From Thermophilibacter gallinarum (GTDB lineage: Bacteria; Actinomycetota; Coriobacteriia; Coriobacteriales; Atopobiaceae): DNA of 64,000 nt. The notes under the pieces were generated by a model, which worked only from the letters and a program-made list of their open reading frames with translations, had not been told where the DNA came from and ran no database searches. Below, in pieces: positions 40,874 through 49,411 of the stretch. Numbering within the stretch: the stretch's first letter is position 1; each line of letters begins with the position of its first letter. The stretch is taken from contig NZ_JADCJZ010000001.1 of NCBI RefSeq assembly GCF_014982725.1, positions 434,001-498,000 of the forward strand, read 5' to 3'. The translations under genes and the position numbers were made by a program.

Positions 40874-42736
40874 ATGACGTATACCGTGCTCTATGGGGAG
40901 GACGTCGACGTCCCCTTCCTCGACCGCCTCGTGGCCGTGGACCACGCCTGCTACGAGCCCGCCTACTGGGGCGACCCCGCCAACACGGTCGCCCGCTACG
41001 AGCGGAACCGCCGCTCGTTCGTGTTCGTCGTCGACGACGAGAGCGGGCGTCTCGCCGGCTACGTCAACTTCTTCCCCTGCGAGCTGGGCCTCCACCAGGA
41101 CAACGTCTCGCGCAGCCCCGTCATCCGTGACGACGACATCGCCCCCGACGAGGTCGCGCAGTACCGTACCGACGAGAACCACCTCTTCGTGCTCTCCATC
41201 GCCGTCCACCCCGCCTATCAGGACGGGGAGGTCATCCGGCTGCTCACCGACGGCTTCGTCGGCTACCTGCGGCGCCTGCGCGACGAGGGCCTGCCCGTCA
41301 CGAGCGTCGTCGCCACCGCCGTCTCGGGCGACGGCACGAAGGTCCTGCGCAGCCTCCTGTTCCACGAGCTCCGTCACCTGGAGGACGGCAACACGGTCTT
41401 CGTCTGCGACGGCCCGCGGCTCGACCGCCTGCTCGCGGGAGGGGCCCACTTCGCGACCTACCGCAGCGACCTCTGGCTGCTGCTCCCGCTCGCCGAGCAC
41501 GAGGCGAACCTGCGCGTCGACAACCTGCTCGAGGACCGTGCCAGAGGCGTCCCCGCCGAGCCCGCCACCGCCGACGACCGCGCGCTCGCCGAGCACGTCA
41601 TCTCGGAGCTCGTCGAGTACCTCTCCTACGAGTGCAGCAACGAGGTGGTGCGCGACCTCGAGCTCGCCCACCTCGGGAGCTTCGACTTCCTCCACACCAC
41701 CGACGACTACCCGGCGCGCGATGCCGGCGAGGAGATCGTCATGGGCACCGCGCGCGGGCACGCCGTCCTCGTCTGCCACCGCCGGACGCACATGTTCGTG
41801 CTCGCCGTGCTCCTTTCGGCGTATCCCTTCTCCGTCACGCAGATGGAGGACCAGGTCTCCTACGACTACCTCAAGATACGCAGCCCGGAGGGCCCCGACC
41901 GCTTCGTCTCCCTCTACGACTACCTGCTCGAGACGTTCGGACTGCACCGCTGCGGGCGCGCGAAGTGCGCGCTGTTCCTCTCGGAGCGCCCGGACAACGA
42001 CCGCGAGCTGCAGGACATGCTCGCCGCCGAGACGTACGACAACTACGGGCGCGAGTACCGCATCGACAGCACCGAGGTCCGCGCGATGAGCCTCGACAAC
42101 CGCGCGCAGTTCGACGACTACGAGCTCTACCTCTCGAGCAGGGCCGTCGTCTACGTGGCGAAAAGCTTCCGCGACCTCCCCATGGACCGCGTGAGCGACT
42201 TCGCGAACTACCTCTTCATCGTGGTGCTCGTCCTTTTTCAGAACACCGCGCTCGAGAAGGTCAACACGCGCGTGACGAGGGTCCTCGAGGCGAACCACGA
42301 CATCTCGCCGAAGGCCAAGCTCGCGATCGACCGGGAGTACGGCAGGACGGTGCGCTTCTGGGAGACGCAGAACTTCAAGTACCTCTCGTCCCAGATCGAG
42401 GCCACCTGCCTGCGCGAGGCGTTTCTCAACCAGGAGCTGCATGACGTCTACACCGAGCACCAGGAGTACCTCGAGCACCTCGTCTCGGTGAAGAGCGCCA
42501 TCGTCGAGGGGCGCACGGGCATGGTCATCAACGTGGCCGCCGTCATCCTCGCGATCATCCAGCTGCAGCCCTTCTTCGCCGACCTCCTCCGAGACGTGTA
42601 CGAGGGGCTCGGGATCGAGGCCACATACGCGGAGACCACCACGTACTGCGGCCTGTTCGGCGGGGTTGCCATTTACGTGCTCGTGGTTGTCATCAACCAG
42701 CGGCGTCGCCGGCACCAGCAGAGAAGCCGGATCTAG
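40874..42736 (+). CDS. GNAT-like domain fused to a multi-helix membrane protein
   Basis: 620 aa, no recognised full-length family. Residues ~1-190 resemble a GNAT acyltransferase: a DHACYEPAYWGD entry, a central strand with FVLSIAVHPAYQDGEVIRLL in the acetyl-CoA site position, and LLFHELRHLEDGNTVF. Residues ~250-440 are soluble, with SYDYLKIRSPEG and CGRAKCALFLSE. The C-terminal ~170 residues have hydrophobic segments (NYLFIVVLVLFQ, MVINVAAVILAIIQLQPFF, CGLFGGVAIYVLVVVIN) separated by a charged helical region, vaguely RMD1/CorA-like. GAGGGGGTGCC precedes the ATG. The next gene, ThiT-like, follows after 9 bases, so the two work or are expressed together. Confidence 0.6.
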   Translation: MTYTVLYGEDVDVPFLDRLVAVDHACYEPAYWGDPANTVARYERNRRSFVFVVDDESGRLAGYVNFFPCELGLHQDNVSRSPVIRDDDIAPDEVAQYRTDENHLFVLSIAVHPAYQDGEVIRLLTDGFVGYLRRLRDEGLPVTSVVATAVSGDGTKVLRSLLFHELRHLEDGNTVFVCDGPRLDRLLAGGAHFATYRSDLWLLLPLAEHEANLRVDNLLEDRARGVPAEPATADDRALAEHVISELVEYLSYECSNEVVRDLELAHLGSFDFLHTTDDYPARDAGEEIVMGTARGHAVLVCHRRTHMFVLAVLLSAYPFSVTQMEDQVSYDYLKIRSPEGPDRFVSLYDYLLETFGLHRCGRAKCALFLSERPDNDRELQDMLAAETYDNYGREYRIDSTEVRAMSLDNRAQFDDYELYLSSRAVVYVAKSFRDLPMDRVSDFANYLFIVVLVLFQNTALEKVNTRVTRVLEANHDISPKAKLAIDREYGRTVRFWETQNFKYLSSQIEATCLREAFLNQELHDVYTEHQEYLEHLVSVKSAIVEGRTGMVINVAAVILAIIQLQPFFADLLRDVYEGLGIEATYAETTTYCGLFGGVAIYVLVVVINQRRRRHQQRSRI

Positions 42737-42745
42737 GGGGTGCGC

Positions 42746-43495
42746 ATGGGAGGGCGAGGGTCCAAAGGGGGCGCGCGGGGCGACGGCCGCCGCGTCTATC
42801 GGCGTGAGCCGGGCGACTGGCTCTGGGCGAACCGCGCGTTCTGGACCGTCGCGCTTCTCGCCCTGTCCGCGCTGCTCTCGGCGTTTCGGTTCGTGACGCT
42901 TCCGCAGGGCGGCTCGGTCACGTTCCTGAGCCTGCTGCCGCTGTGGCTCGTCACGTACTTCTACGGCCCGCGCCATGGCTGCGTGGCCGGCGCGGTCTTC
43001 GGGTTCACCCGACTTGCGGTCATCTTCGGCGTGGGCGAGTGGGTGAACTTCTCGCCGGGCGCCATCGTGCTCGAGTACCCGGTCGCGTGCGGGGCCGTGG
43101 CGGTGGGAGGCCTGCTCCTGCGCGGGTTCGGGCCGAGGCGCGGCCGCGAGTGCGGTTGCGGGCGCGGGGCGGGGCGTGGAAGCGGCGCCCGTGACGAGGG
43201 CGAGGAAGACGATGACGTTAGGGGCGACGTGCTCGTCCTTCGTGTGGGCTACCTCGTCGGCGTGCTCGCGATGGGGGTGTGCTACGTCGTCTCGGCGCTG
43301 CTCTTCTACCCGCCCGAGGCCGAGGGCCTGCTTCCCAACCTCCTCGCGTGCGTCGCGTACGACATGAGCTACCTCCTCATCGAGGCGGTGCTCACCGAGC
43401 TGCTCCTGTTGCTGCCGCCCATGCTTGACGCCATACTCTACCTGCGCTTTGTTGCCACCACCGAGAAGGTCGACCCCACCCTCCGCTCGTTCTGA
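42746..43495 (+). CDS. ThiT/YuaJ-like thiamine ECF S component with a polar insert
   Basis: 249 aa. Membrane segments begin at ~27; the motif PQGGSVTFLSLLPLWLVTYF and following GPRHGCVAGAVFGF matches the GGS-M/L-LP-containing thiamine-binding core of ThiT S components. A polar, Gly/Arg/Cys/Asp-rich insert (GRECGCGRGAGRGSGARDEG) of about 40 residues splits the membrane part and is not typical of ThiT. The ATG at 42746 follows AGGGGGTGCGC; a GTG at 42740 is an alternative. Thiamine uptake would need the shared EcfAT module, which is not encoded next to it. No TPP riboswitch is visible; it is expressed from the upstream GNAT-fusion gene. Confidence 0.6.
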   Translation: MGGRGSKGGARGDGRRVYRREPGDWLWANRAFWTVALLALSALLSAFRFVTLPQGGSVTFLSLLPLWLVTYFYGPRHGCVAGAVFGFTRLAVIFGVGEWVNFSPGAIVLEYPVACGAVAVGGLLLRGFGPRRGRECGCGRGAGRGSGARDEGEEDDDVRGDVLVLRVGYLVGVLAMGVCYVVSALLFYPPEAEGLLPNLLACVAYDMSYLLIEAVLTELLLLLPPMLDAILYLRFVATTEKVDPTLRSF

Positions 43496-43510
43496 CTCGC
43501 GAGCGGCAGG

Positions 43511-43545
43511 CGTGTGACAAAAGCCTCCGTCCCCTCTGTCACACG
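43511..43545. terminator. Hairpin between the ThiT-like and CBS genes
   Basis: CGTGTGACA (43511-43519) pairs with TGTCACACG (43537-43545) around AAAGCCTCCGTCCCCTC. It lies between convergent genes. GGGACGGAGG-containing hairpins recur at 40344 and 52653. Confidence 0.65.
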
Positions 43546-43567
43546 CCCCCGTCCTACGGGTTCGGCA

Positions 43568-44212
43568 TCACATTCCGGCTTGGTCGAGGAAGCGCCGCAC
43601 GAGGTAGGTCGTGATCGCCGAGCGGGAGGCGATTCCCACCACCTGGCCGTCGGAGACCACGGGGATCTTCTTCACGCCCGACTCGCTAAGGAGCCGGCAG
43701 ATGTCCTCGAACGAGGTGCTGACCGGGATGGTGACGGGGTGGTCGGACCCCACGTCGAGGGCCAGCTGGTCCATGATTGACGTCAGCCTCGCCTCGAACT
43801 TCGAGCCGCTCTCGCGGAGGCAGTCCAACAGGAGTGCGGGCGCCCCGACCGCCGGCACGTTGTGCCCCACGGACCTCAGGTAGCGCATGACGTCCCCGTC
43901 GCTCAGGTAGCCCACGACGGCGCCCTCGGGGGAGACGATGGGCGCTCCGCTGATCTTCCTCTCTGCGAAGTACGCGAGGGCCTCGCGGACGGTCGCGTTT
44001 GCAGGCAGCATGAAGACGTCGCGCTCCATGTACTTGGCGAGGGACGCCTCGTCGGCGGGCGCCTCGTCGGCAAGGGCGCGCTGACGCTGGTAGTAGCCCT
44101 CGGTGTAGGCGACGTAGATGACGCCGCGGTGGGCGACACCGGGCCCCGCAGAGCCATGTCGTGCTGTCAAATGTTCCTTACATAGTTGCTGATCTGCGTA
44201 TATGCACTGCAA
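43568..44212 (-). CDS. CBS-domain pair protein with abnormal N-terminus
   Basis: 214 aa. Two CBS domains: MERDVFMLPANATVREALAY with SGAPIVSPEGAVVGYLSDGD, and the second from LALDVGSDHPVTIPVSTSFE to KKIPVVSDGQVVGIASRSAI. CBS pairs bind adenine nucleotides and regulate partners. The ~30 N-terminal residues (from MQCIYADQQLCKEHL) are encoded by lower-GC DNA without a clear ribosome site. Upstream lies a 148-bp inverted-repeat element. The gene may have lost its 5' end; the genuine sequence seems to begin near GVIYVAYTEGYYQRQR. Confidence 0.7.
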   Translation of the reverse strand: MQCIYADQQLCKEHLTARHGSAGPGVAHRGVIYVAYTEGYYQRQRALADEAPADEASLAKYMERDVFMLPANATVREALAYFAERKISGAPIVSPEGAVVGYLSDGDVMRYLRSVGHNVPAVGAPALLLDCLRESGSKFEARLTSIMDQLALDVGSDHPVTIPVSTSFEDICRLLSESGVKKIPVVSDGQVVGIASRSAITTYLVRRFLDQAGM

Positions 44213-44281
44213 CGCATTGAACGCCGAATTGGCTCAGCGTCGTGCCGTGAGCTGGGTTTGCGACTGATTTTGGAATGACCT

Positions 44282-44429
44282 GCCTTCAAAACCGACTTCT
44301 GAATAGATTTCTGGAGCGAGAAAGCTCTGCGTGGCTCGTTGGCGAAAGAAGCCCCAGTTGAGATTCGTCTCATGGAGCCCCTTTGGGATATGCCGCGTAG
44401 AAAACTATTCAGAAGTCGGTCTAGAAGGC
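44282..44429. repeat. 148-bp element with 31-base inverted arms
   Basis: 44282-44312 and 44399-44429 match at 28 of 31 positions when reversed (containing ACCGACTTCTGAATAG). The centre of 86 bases is lower in GC than the surroundings and has no gene. It lies between the CBS gene and prfC. The architecture equals 15611-15742 and 56871-57023 while the sequence differs. Confidence 0.8.
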
Positions 44430-44555
44430 AGAAGTCCCTCTAGTTACTGCGTCGAACTTCGTTGACTGCGCGCTTTTGGGCAAGGCAGTGGGCTAGCTAC
44501 CACGTGCGCATCCGCTACAATAGCTGGGCTCAAACGTCTGCAACGGAGGAAACGC

Positions 44556-46169
44556 ATGCCAAGCCTTGAGGAGGAGATCTCTTCTCGCCGCACCTTTGCC
44601 ATAATTTCGCACCCTGACGCGGGCAAGACCACGCTCACGGAGAAGCTCCTGCTCTACACCGGCACCATCCAGAGCGCCGGCTCGGTCAAGGGCAAGGCCA
44701 GCGCCAAGCACGCGGTCTCCGACTGGATGGACATCGAGAAGGCGCGCGGCATCTCCGTCACGTCCTCCGTGCTGCAGTTCACCTACGAGGGCCACTGCGT
44801 GAACATCCTCGACACCCCCGGCCACCAGGACTTCTCCGAGGACACCTACCGCACGCTCATGGCCGCGGACTCCGCCGTCATGGTGATCGACGGCGCCAAG
44901 GGCGTGGAGGCCCAGACCGTCAAGCTCTTCAAGGTGTGCGCGCTGCGCGGCATCCCTATCTTCACCTTTGTGAACAAGCTCGACCACGAGACGCGCGACC
45001 CCTTTGACCTCATGGAGGAGATCGAGAACGTCCTGGGCATCGGGACGTACCCCATGAACTGGCCGATCGGCAACGGGCGCACGTTCCGCGGCGTCTTTGA
45101 CCGCGCGAGCCGCCACGTGCTCGCCTTCGAGGGCGACGGTCGCGCCAACGCCACCAAGCGCGTGGCCGAGGTGGAGGCCGAGCTCGGCGACGCCGCCCTC
45201 GACGAGCTGATCGGCGAGGAGAACCACCGCACCCTCATGGACGACATCGAGCTCCTCGACGGCGCGGACCACGAGTTCGACCTCGAGGCCGTGCGCACGG
45301 GCAAGCTCACGCCGGTCTTCTTCGGCTCGGCGCTCACCAACTTCGGCGTGGAGCCGTTCCTGCGCGACTTTCTGCGTCTTTCGCCGGCGCCCGGCCCGCA
45401 CACGGACTCCCTCACGGGCGACCCCGTGGAGGCAACGGACCCGGACTTCTCGGGCTTTGTCTTCAAGATCCAGGCCAACATGGACAAGAACCACCGCGAC
45501 CGCATTGCCTTCCTGCGCATCTGCTCGGGCAAGTTCGTGCGTGGCATGGACGCCTTCCACGTGCAAGGTGACCGCAAGATCAAGCTGGCCACGGGCACGG
45601 CGATGATGGCGGACGACCGCGCCACGGTGGACGAGGCGTGCGCCGGCGACATCGTGGGCCTCTTCGACCCCGGGATCTTCTCGATCGGCGACACGCTCTG
45701 CAAGGTGGGCCGTCGCGTGCAGTTTGCGGGCATCCCCACCTTTGCGCCGGAGCACTTCGCGCGCATCGAGCAGGTGGACACCCTCAAGCGCAAGCAGTTC
45801 GTGAAGGGCATGGAGGAGCTCGCCCAGGAGGGCGCCATCCAGATCTTCCGCGAGTACGGCGCCGGCATGGAGCGCGTCATCGTGGGCGTGGTGGGCACGC
45901 TGCAGTTTGAGGTGCTCGAGCAGCGCCTCAAGAGCGAGTACCACGTTGAGGTGTACCGCTCGCCGCTGCCGTACAACCTCATCCGCTGGATTGACGAGAA
46001 GGACGGCGAGGTCGACATGCGCAGCCTCAACCTCACGCGCGAGACCCTGCGCGTGGAGGACATGCGCGGCGGCAAGCTGCTGCTCTTCACGAGCCCGTGG
46101 AACCTCAACTGGGCCGAGGAGCACAACGATGGCCTGCACCTCTCCGAGTTCGGCAACGTCACGTTCTAG
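44556..46169 (+). CDS. prfC: Peptide chain release factor 3
   Basis: 537 aa translational GTPase. G1 is HPDAGKTTLTEK, G3 DTPGHQDFSEDTYR and G4 NKLD, followed by RF3 domains II and III (GMERVIVGVVGTLQFEVLEQ). RF3 uses GTP to release RF1/RF2 from the ribosome after termination. GGAGGAAACGC precedes the ATG. Lies between accessory stretches but looks normal in codon use. The stop is directly followed by a GGGACAG-core hairpin. Confidence 0.96.
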   Translation: MPSLEEEISSRRTFAIISHPDAGKTTLTEKLLLYTGTIQSAGSVKGKASAKHAVSDWMDIEKARGISVTSSVLQFTYEGHCVNILDTPGHQDFSEDTYRTLMAADSAVMVIDGAKGVEAQTVKLFKVCALRGIPIFTFVNKLDHETRDPFDLMEEIENVLGIGTYPMNWPIGNGRTFRGVFDRASRHVLAFEGDGRANATKRVAEVEAELGDAALDELIGEENHRTLMDDIELLDGADHEFDLEAVRTGKLTPVFFGSALTNFGVEPFLRDFLRLSPAPGPHTDSLTGDPVEATDPDFSGFVFKIQANMDKNHRDRIAFLRICSGKFVRGMDAFHVQGDRKIKLATGTAMMADDRATVDEACAGDIVGLFDPGIFSIGDTLCKVGRRVQFAGIPTFAPEHFARIEQVDTLKRKQFVKGMEELAQEGAIQIFREYGAGMERVIVGVVGTLQFEVLEQRLKSEYHVEVYRSPLPYNLIRWIDEKDGEVDMRSLNLTRETLRVEDMRGGKLLLFTSPWNLNWAEEHNDGLHLSEFGNVTF

Positions 46170-46170
46170 T

Positions 46171-46201
46171 GATCCAAAAGGGGACAGACCCCTTTTGAAT
46201 C
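46171..46201. terminator. GGGACAG-core hairpin between convergent genes
   Basis: GATCCAAAAGGGGAC and CCCCTTTTGAATC pair. It begins 1 base after the prfC stop and its far end contains the TGA of the convergent gene (46200-46202), serving both as a two-way terminator. Confidence 0.8.
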
Positions 46202-46586
46202 ATTTGGCGGTGGCGCAGCCGACGGCGAGGCCAATCGCGGCGGGGATGAGGCCGTACATGAAGACGGCCAGGTCTGCCGGTGCGATGTTGGTGAGGCCGA
46301 GGGCGTTTGAGAGGCTGAACGTCGCCACGGTGTGGAGCACGTAGAGGACGGCAATCGCAATCAGCGCGGCAAGGCGCCACCACCCGAGGTCAGCCACGCG
46401 GCCAATGAGAAACGCCGAGGCGATTCCGGCAATCGGCAGGGCGATGTAGAGCGCCAGAATCACGTAGCCCATGATGCCGTCCCCGCCAAGGGCACCCGTC
46501 GCGAGGGACCCCCAGTACAGGGCAAGGCAGGCGAGCCAGGCCGCGCCGTAGATGATGGCGGGCTTGATGAGGCGTCTCTTCTCCAT
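46200..46586 (-). CDS. Small four-helix membrane protein, unknown
   Basis: 128 aa with four hydrophobic segments (IIYGAAWLACLALYWGSLA; GYVILALYIALPIAGIASAF; LAALIAIAVLYVLHTVATF; LAVFMYGLIPAAIGLAVG). The polar first residues MEKRRLIK point to an inside N-terminus. GAGGAGGTGCCCC precedes the ATG. No family is recognised. It shares its stop with the hairpin it converges on with prfC. Confidence 0.7.
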   Translation of the reverse strand: MEKRRLIKPAIIYGAAWLACLALYWGSLATGALGGDGIMGYVILALYIALPIAGIASAFLIGRVADLGWWRLAALIAIAVLYVLHTVATFSLSNALGLTNIAPADLAVFMYGLIPAAIGLAVGCATAK

Positions 46587-46730
46587 GGGGCACCTCCTCG
46601 GTCGTGCTGATGCTATTAGTCTACCCAGGAGAAAATAGTAGTCGCCTTAGGGCGGCCGACAAAGTTCCCGATAAACCGTCGGGCACAACTTGAGGCAGCT
46701 GCGTACAATTGCGCGGAAGGGGGTGAGGGG

Positions 46731-47591
46731 ATGCAGGGTTCGTATCTTGAGTACGCGCTTGACTACATCGAGTGCCATCTTGCTGAGGCGCCAACGATTG
46801 AGGAGGTCGCTCAGGCGACCGGCGTCACCGTGGAACAACTTCGCGCGGCCTTCCTGCTGATTGCCGGCATGACGCCATCGCGCTACATCCGCGAACGACG
46901 TCTCTCCGCGGCGGCGTCCGACCTCATGGCCGGTGGCTCCGTCACCGAGGTCGCGTTTCGCTATGGATACGATTCGGTCGAGGGCTTCTCTCGGGCGTTT
47001 CGCTCCTGGTGCGGAACGCTTCCCTCGGACGTCGCACGGCTTGGTTCGCACATGCGCTCACCTCTGCACATTGCGGTTGACGTAAAGGGAGGTCATCTCA
47101 TGGAGTATCGAATCGTCGAGAAGGGCGAGTTTCGCCTTGCTGGCGTCGCGGCGCGCGTGCCGATGCAGTTCGAGGGCGAGAACCCTGCGATCGCGGAGCT
47201 TGCTCGCAGCATCACGGAGGCGCAGCGCGCCGAGATGCACCGCCTGATGGACACCGAGCCGTGTCGCGTGGTGAACGCCTCTTGGAACTCGGACACCAAC
47301 TTCCAGGAGGAAGCGGGCGAGCTCACGCACCTTATCGGCGTGCCGACTACGGCGCGTACGGCGGGGGAGAACCTCGAGCTTGTTGATGTACCAGCGCTCA
47401 CCTGGGCGGTCTTTCCCAACGACGGACCCCATCCGGAGACCATGCAGCAGACGACTGCCCGCATTTATGCCGAGTGGCTCGCTGAGGTGCCCTACGAGCT
47501 TGACGGCTTCCGCATGCTCTCGTTCAGCGACGTTCGCGACGACGGCACCGCCTACAGCGAGATCTGGGTGCCCGTGCGCCGCAAGGCGTGA
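46731..47591 (+). CDS. AraC-type regulator with GyrI-like effector domain
   Basis: 286 aa. Residues ~1-105 are AraC helix-turn-helices (PTIEEVAQATGVTVEQLRAA; VTEVAFRYGYDSVEGFSRAF). Residues ~125-285 are a GyrI-like/Rob effector domain: YRIVEKGEFRLAGVAARVPM and ending YSEIWVPVRRK. Such proteins bind small, often cationic, molecules and activate efflux or stress genes. GGGGGTGAGGGG precedes the ATG. No target gene is adjacent, and it faces a non-coding stretch downstream. Confidence 0.9.
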   Translation: MQGSYLEYALDYIECHLAEAPTIEEVAQATGVTVEQLRAAFLLIAGMTPSRYIRERRLSAAASDLMAGGSVTEVAFRYGYDSVEGFSRAFRSWCGTLPSDVARLGSHMRSPLHIAVDVKGGHLMEYRIVEKGEFRLAGVAARVPMQFEGENPAIAELARSITEAQRAEMHRLMDTEPCRVVNASWNSDTNFQEEAGELTHLIGVPTTARTAGENLELVDVPALTWAVFPNDGPHPETMQQTTARIYAEWLAEVPYELDGFRMLSFSDVRDDGTAYSEIWVPVRRKA

Positions 47592-47770
47592 GCGAGGGCA
47601 CCTAGGAGTCGTCAGGCCCCAGTGCATCGCGTAGGGCAGACACGAGCTTGCCAGTTAGCTAGAGAAGCTGACCCTGCTCGGTCTCGTCGAGAGTGTGGAA
47701 CGCTCATCTTCTTCACGCTGCGCACGCGGGCGGAGAAGAACGTCGAGCGCCTCGACGCTGCCATGCGGGA
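47592..47770. other. Non-coding stretch after the AraC-GyrI gene
   Basis: No supported gene. A short plus-strand frame reads LIFFTLRTRAEKNVERLDAAMRE-like text (split here: IFFTLRTRAEKN, VERLDAAMRE) without start or partner, perhaps a gene remnant. GCGGAGAAGAACGTCG inside it is close to the recurrent window motif. Confidence 0.4.
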
Positions 47771-47860
47771 GCGCGTTCCGGGATCCGCGTGCGGAGGTCG
47801 TGGGACCATCGGTCCTTGTATCGCCACGCATGTGGGGGAGGGCGCAATCGGGGTCATGAG
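47771..47860. repeat. 90-bp direct repeat, copy 1
   Basis: It matches 49492-49582 at about 88% by eye, including the unbroken shared run ATCGCCACGCATGTGGGGGA and the ending CAATCGGGGTCATGAG. Ten bases later lies a palindrome related to one after copy 2. Confidence 0.8.
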
Positions 47861-47870
47861 TTTTCAATAC

Positions 47871-47894
47871 ATCTGTCCCGATATCAGGATAGAT
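47871..47894. promoter_or_regulatory. Operator-like palindrome ATCTGTCCCGATATCAGG...
   Basis: 24 bases, 20 symmetric, core CCCGATATCAGG flanked by ATCTGT and ATAGAT. Nearly the same palindrome precedes the intact DUF4143 gene (49792-49815). Here no promoter-gene pair follows; the DUF4143 remnant lies 100 bases away in opposite orientation. Confidence 0.55.
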
Positions 47895-47993
47895 AGAAAA
47901 AAGGGTGATGACAAAGGCGACAGGGTAGATCGTCATCACCCTTGCCACCCTAGGTTCATCCCAAAGGCCCTGAGAGGAATGGCCCGTCCCCAC

Positions 47994-48587
47994 TTAGTCG
48001 AGCAGCCAGTCTATGGCGCCCAACACCTTGATTCCGTCGCTGGTGGTACCGAGGCCGTATCGGTCGAGGGTAATCACGCATTTGGGAAACGCGTCGGTGA
48101 TGGCGCGGAGCGGACTCAGCTCGCGCTCGCGCGTGGCGGGGTCGACCATCGTCTCGCAAACCTGGACGTAAACGGTCTCGTCGGCCCTTCTCGCCACAAA
48201 ATCGATCTCGCCTGTCCTGAGTGTTCCCACCTCAACGGAATAGCCACGTCGAACGAGTTCGTTGTGGATGACGTTTTCCAGCTGGAAACCGGTGTTGTCC
48301 GCCGAGAAGCGCGTCACGAGGTTCCTAAGGCCCTGGTCAACGGGATAGAGCTTCCGCAGGGGCGAGAGCAGCTCCTTGCCCTGAAGTACCGTCTGAGGCG
48401 CCTCCGAGATGACATAGGCTTTCTCGAGCGCGTCGATGTAGTTGTCAACAGTCTCTGAGCTGGTCTTTCTCCGTGCGCCTGCAAGGGCGCGGACAACCCT
48501 GTTGGTTGAAAAGAGGTTGTCCGCAGTTGAGAAAGGGTAGGTGATGAGGCGCTGGAGGAGGGCGACGTCTCGCGTTTCAGTTATACG
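47994..48587 (-). pseudogene. DUF4143 ATPase remnant, C-terminal half
   Basis: About 198 codons open from just after an in-frame TAA (48588-48590) to the stop at 47994. The text reads RDVALLQRLITYPFSTADNL, NYIDALEKAYVISEA and RTGEIDFVARRADETVYVQV, the DUF4143 region with a nuclease-like core. The AAA ATPase half and any start are missing. Some carboxy-terminal parts of it could be read from internal ATGs (e.g. 48317), but no ribosome site supports this. Confidence 0.8.
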
Positions 48588-48671
48588 TTAAAGAAACTGG
48601 ATGTCCTGTCGCTCATCGATGAGTTTCCGGACGCGAGAACGAGAAGTTCCGCCAGCGCGCGTGGCGCTTCT

Positions 48672-49163
48672 CTACTCCGTCTCGGGGCCCATGAGGCGGC
48701 GCTTGTAGACGAACTTCACGACCAGCAGCGCCGTGCACAGAAAGAGCAACGTGCCCACGGCGGAGAGCATGGCCTCGCGGCCAACGAGCGCGGTCACGAC
48801 CACGATGACGGCGGAGAGCGGCGGGATGAGATGGACGAAGGTCCGGGCGACCTCGCGTGCCAGGTATGCCTCGAGCTCGTCGTTCTCTGCGGCAAGAAGG
48901 GCGCGCAGCGCGGCGTCATCTGCGAGGGCGCTCCGGAGCTTGCGAATCTGCTTTACAGTGAACCCTGCGGCAAAGGCAAGAAGCCCGATCAGGAAGCCCG
49001 AGGCAAAGCTCGTGACGTAGTCGTCTCCCCCAGCGGGGAAGATGCCGGCGACGGCCATGGCGGCGATGATGGCAATCGCGGCCAGGATGATGCCGAGCGA
49101 GATGCGCTCGCGACGCAGGCGGAGGTGGATGTCGGCGCGCATGGTTTCGACGGTCTTCTTCAT
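48672..49163 (-). CDS. Small membrane protein co-encoded with an XRE regulator
   Basis: 163 aa, with four hydrophobic segments (ISLGIILAAIAIIAAMAVAG; SGFLIGLLAFAAGFTV; PPLSAVIVVVTALVG; AVGTLLFLCTALLVVKFVY) and a charged helix (LAAENDELEAYLAREVARTF). It is the partner gene of the XRE regulator upstream: the regulator's end (GAGGAGCTG) supplies the ribosome site for ATG 49163, with the two genes separated by 5 bases. Such two-gene units are widespread in Firmicutes and Actinobacteria; the function is unknown. Confidence 0.75.
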   Translation of the reverse strand: MKKTVETMRADIHLRLRRERISLGIILAAIAIIAAMAVAGIFPAGGDDYVTSFASGFLIGLLAFAAGFTVKQIRKLRSALADDAALRALLAAENDELEAYLAREVARTFVHLIPPLSAVIVVVTALVGREAMLSAVGTLLFLCTALLVVKFVYKRRLMGPETE

Positions 49164-49168
49164 GGCGA

Positions 49169-49378
49169 TCACAGCTCCTCGTCTATCTCAGAAAAGTCAA
49201 AGACGTCTTCGATTGCAAGGCCAAAGTAGCGGGCGATCTTGTAGGCGAGAGGCAGCGAGGCGGTGTACTTCTCGACCTCGATGGAGGTGATGGTCTGCCG
49301 CGTGGTGCCCACCGCCTCAGCGAGCTCGGCCTGACTCATCTTGCGCTCGCGGCGCAACTCGCGGATGCGCGTTCGCAT
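49169..49378 (-). CDS. Short XRE-family regulator (YozG-like)
   Basis: 69 aa, consisting only of a helix-turn-helix: RELRRERKMSQAELAEAVGT and TRQTITSIEVEKYTASLPLA, then the YozG-like end YKIARYFGLAIEDVFDF. It would bind DNA as a dimer, most likely the three repeats at 49412-49474 just upstream of its own start. GGAAGGTGATGCC precedes the ATG. Forms an operon with the membrane protein at 48672. Confidence 0.9.
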   Translation of the reverse strand: MRTRIRELRRERKMSQAELAEAVGTTRQTITSIEVEKYTASLPLAYKIARYFGLAIEDVFDFSEIDEEL

Positions 49379-49411
49379 GGCATCACCTTCCTTGCCTCGA
49401 ACAATCTTGCT

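Noticed and set aside
47622-48458. Plus-strand frame of 278 codons opposite the DUF4143 remnant
   Set aside because: Text has no family features, and the minus strand carries the clear DUF4143 remnant; the first part covers the 90-bp repeat.
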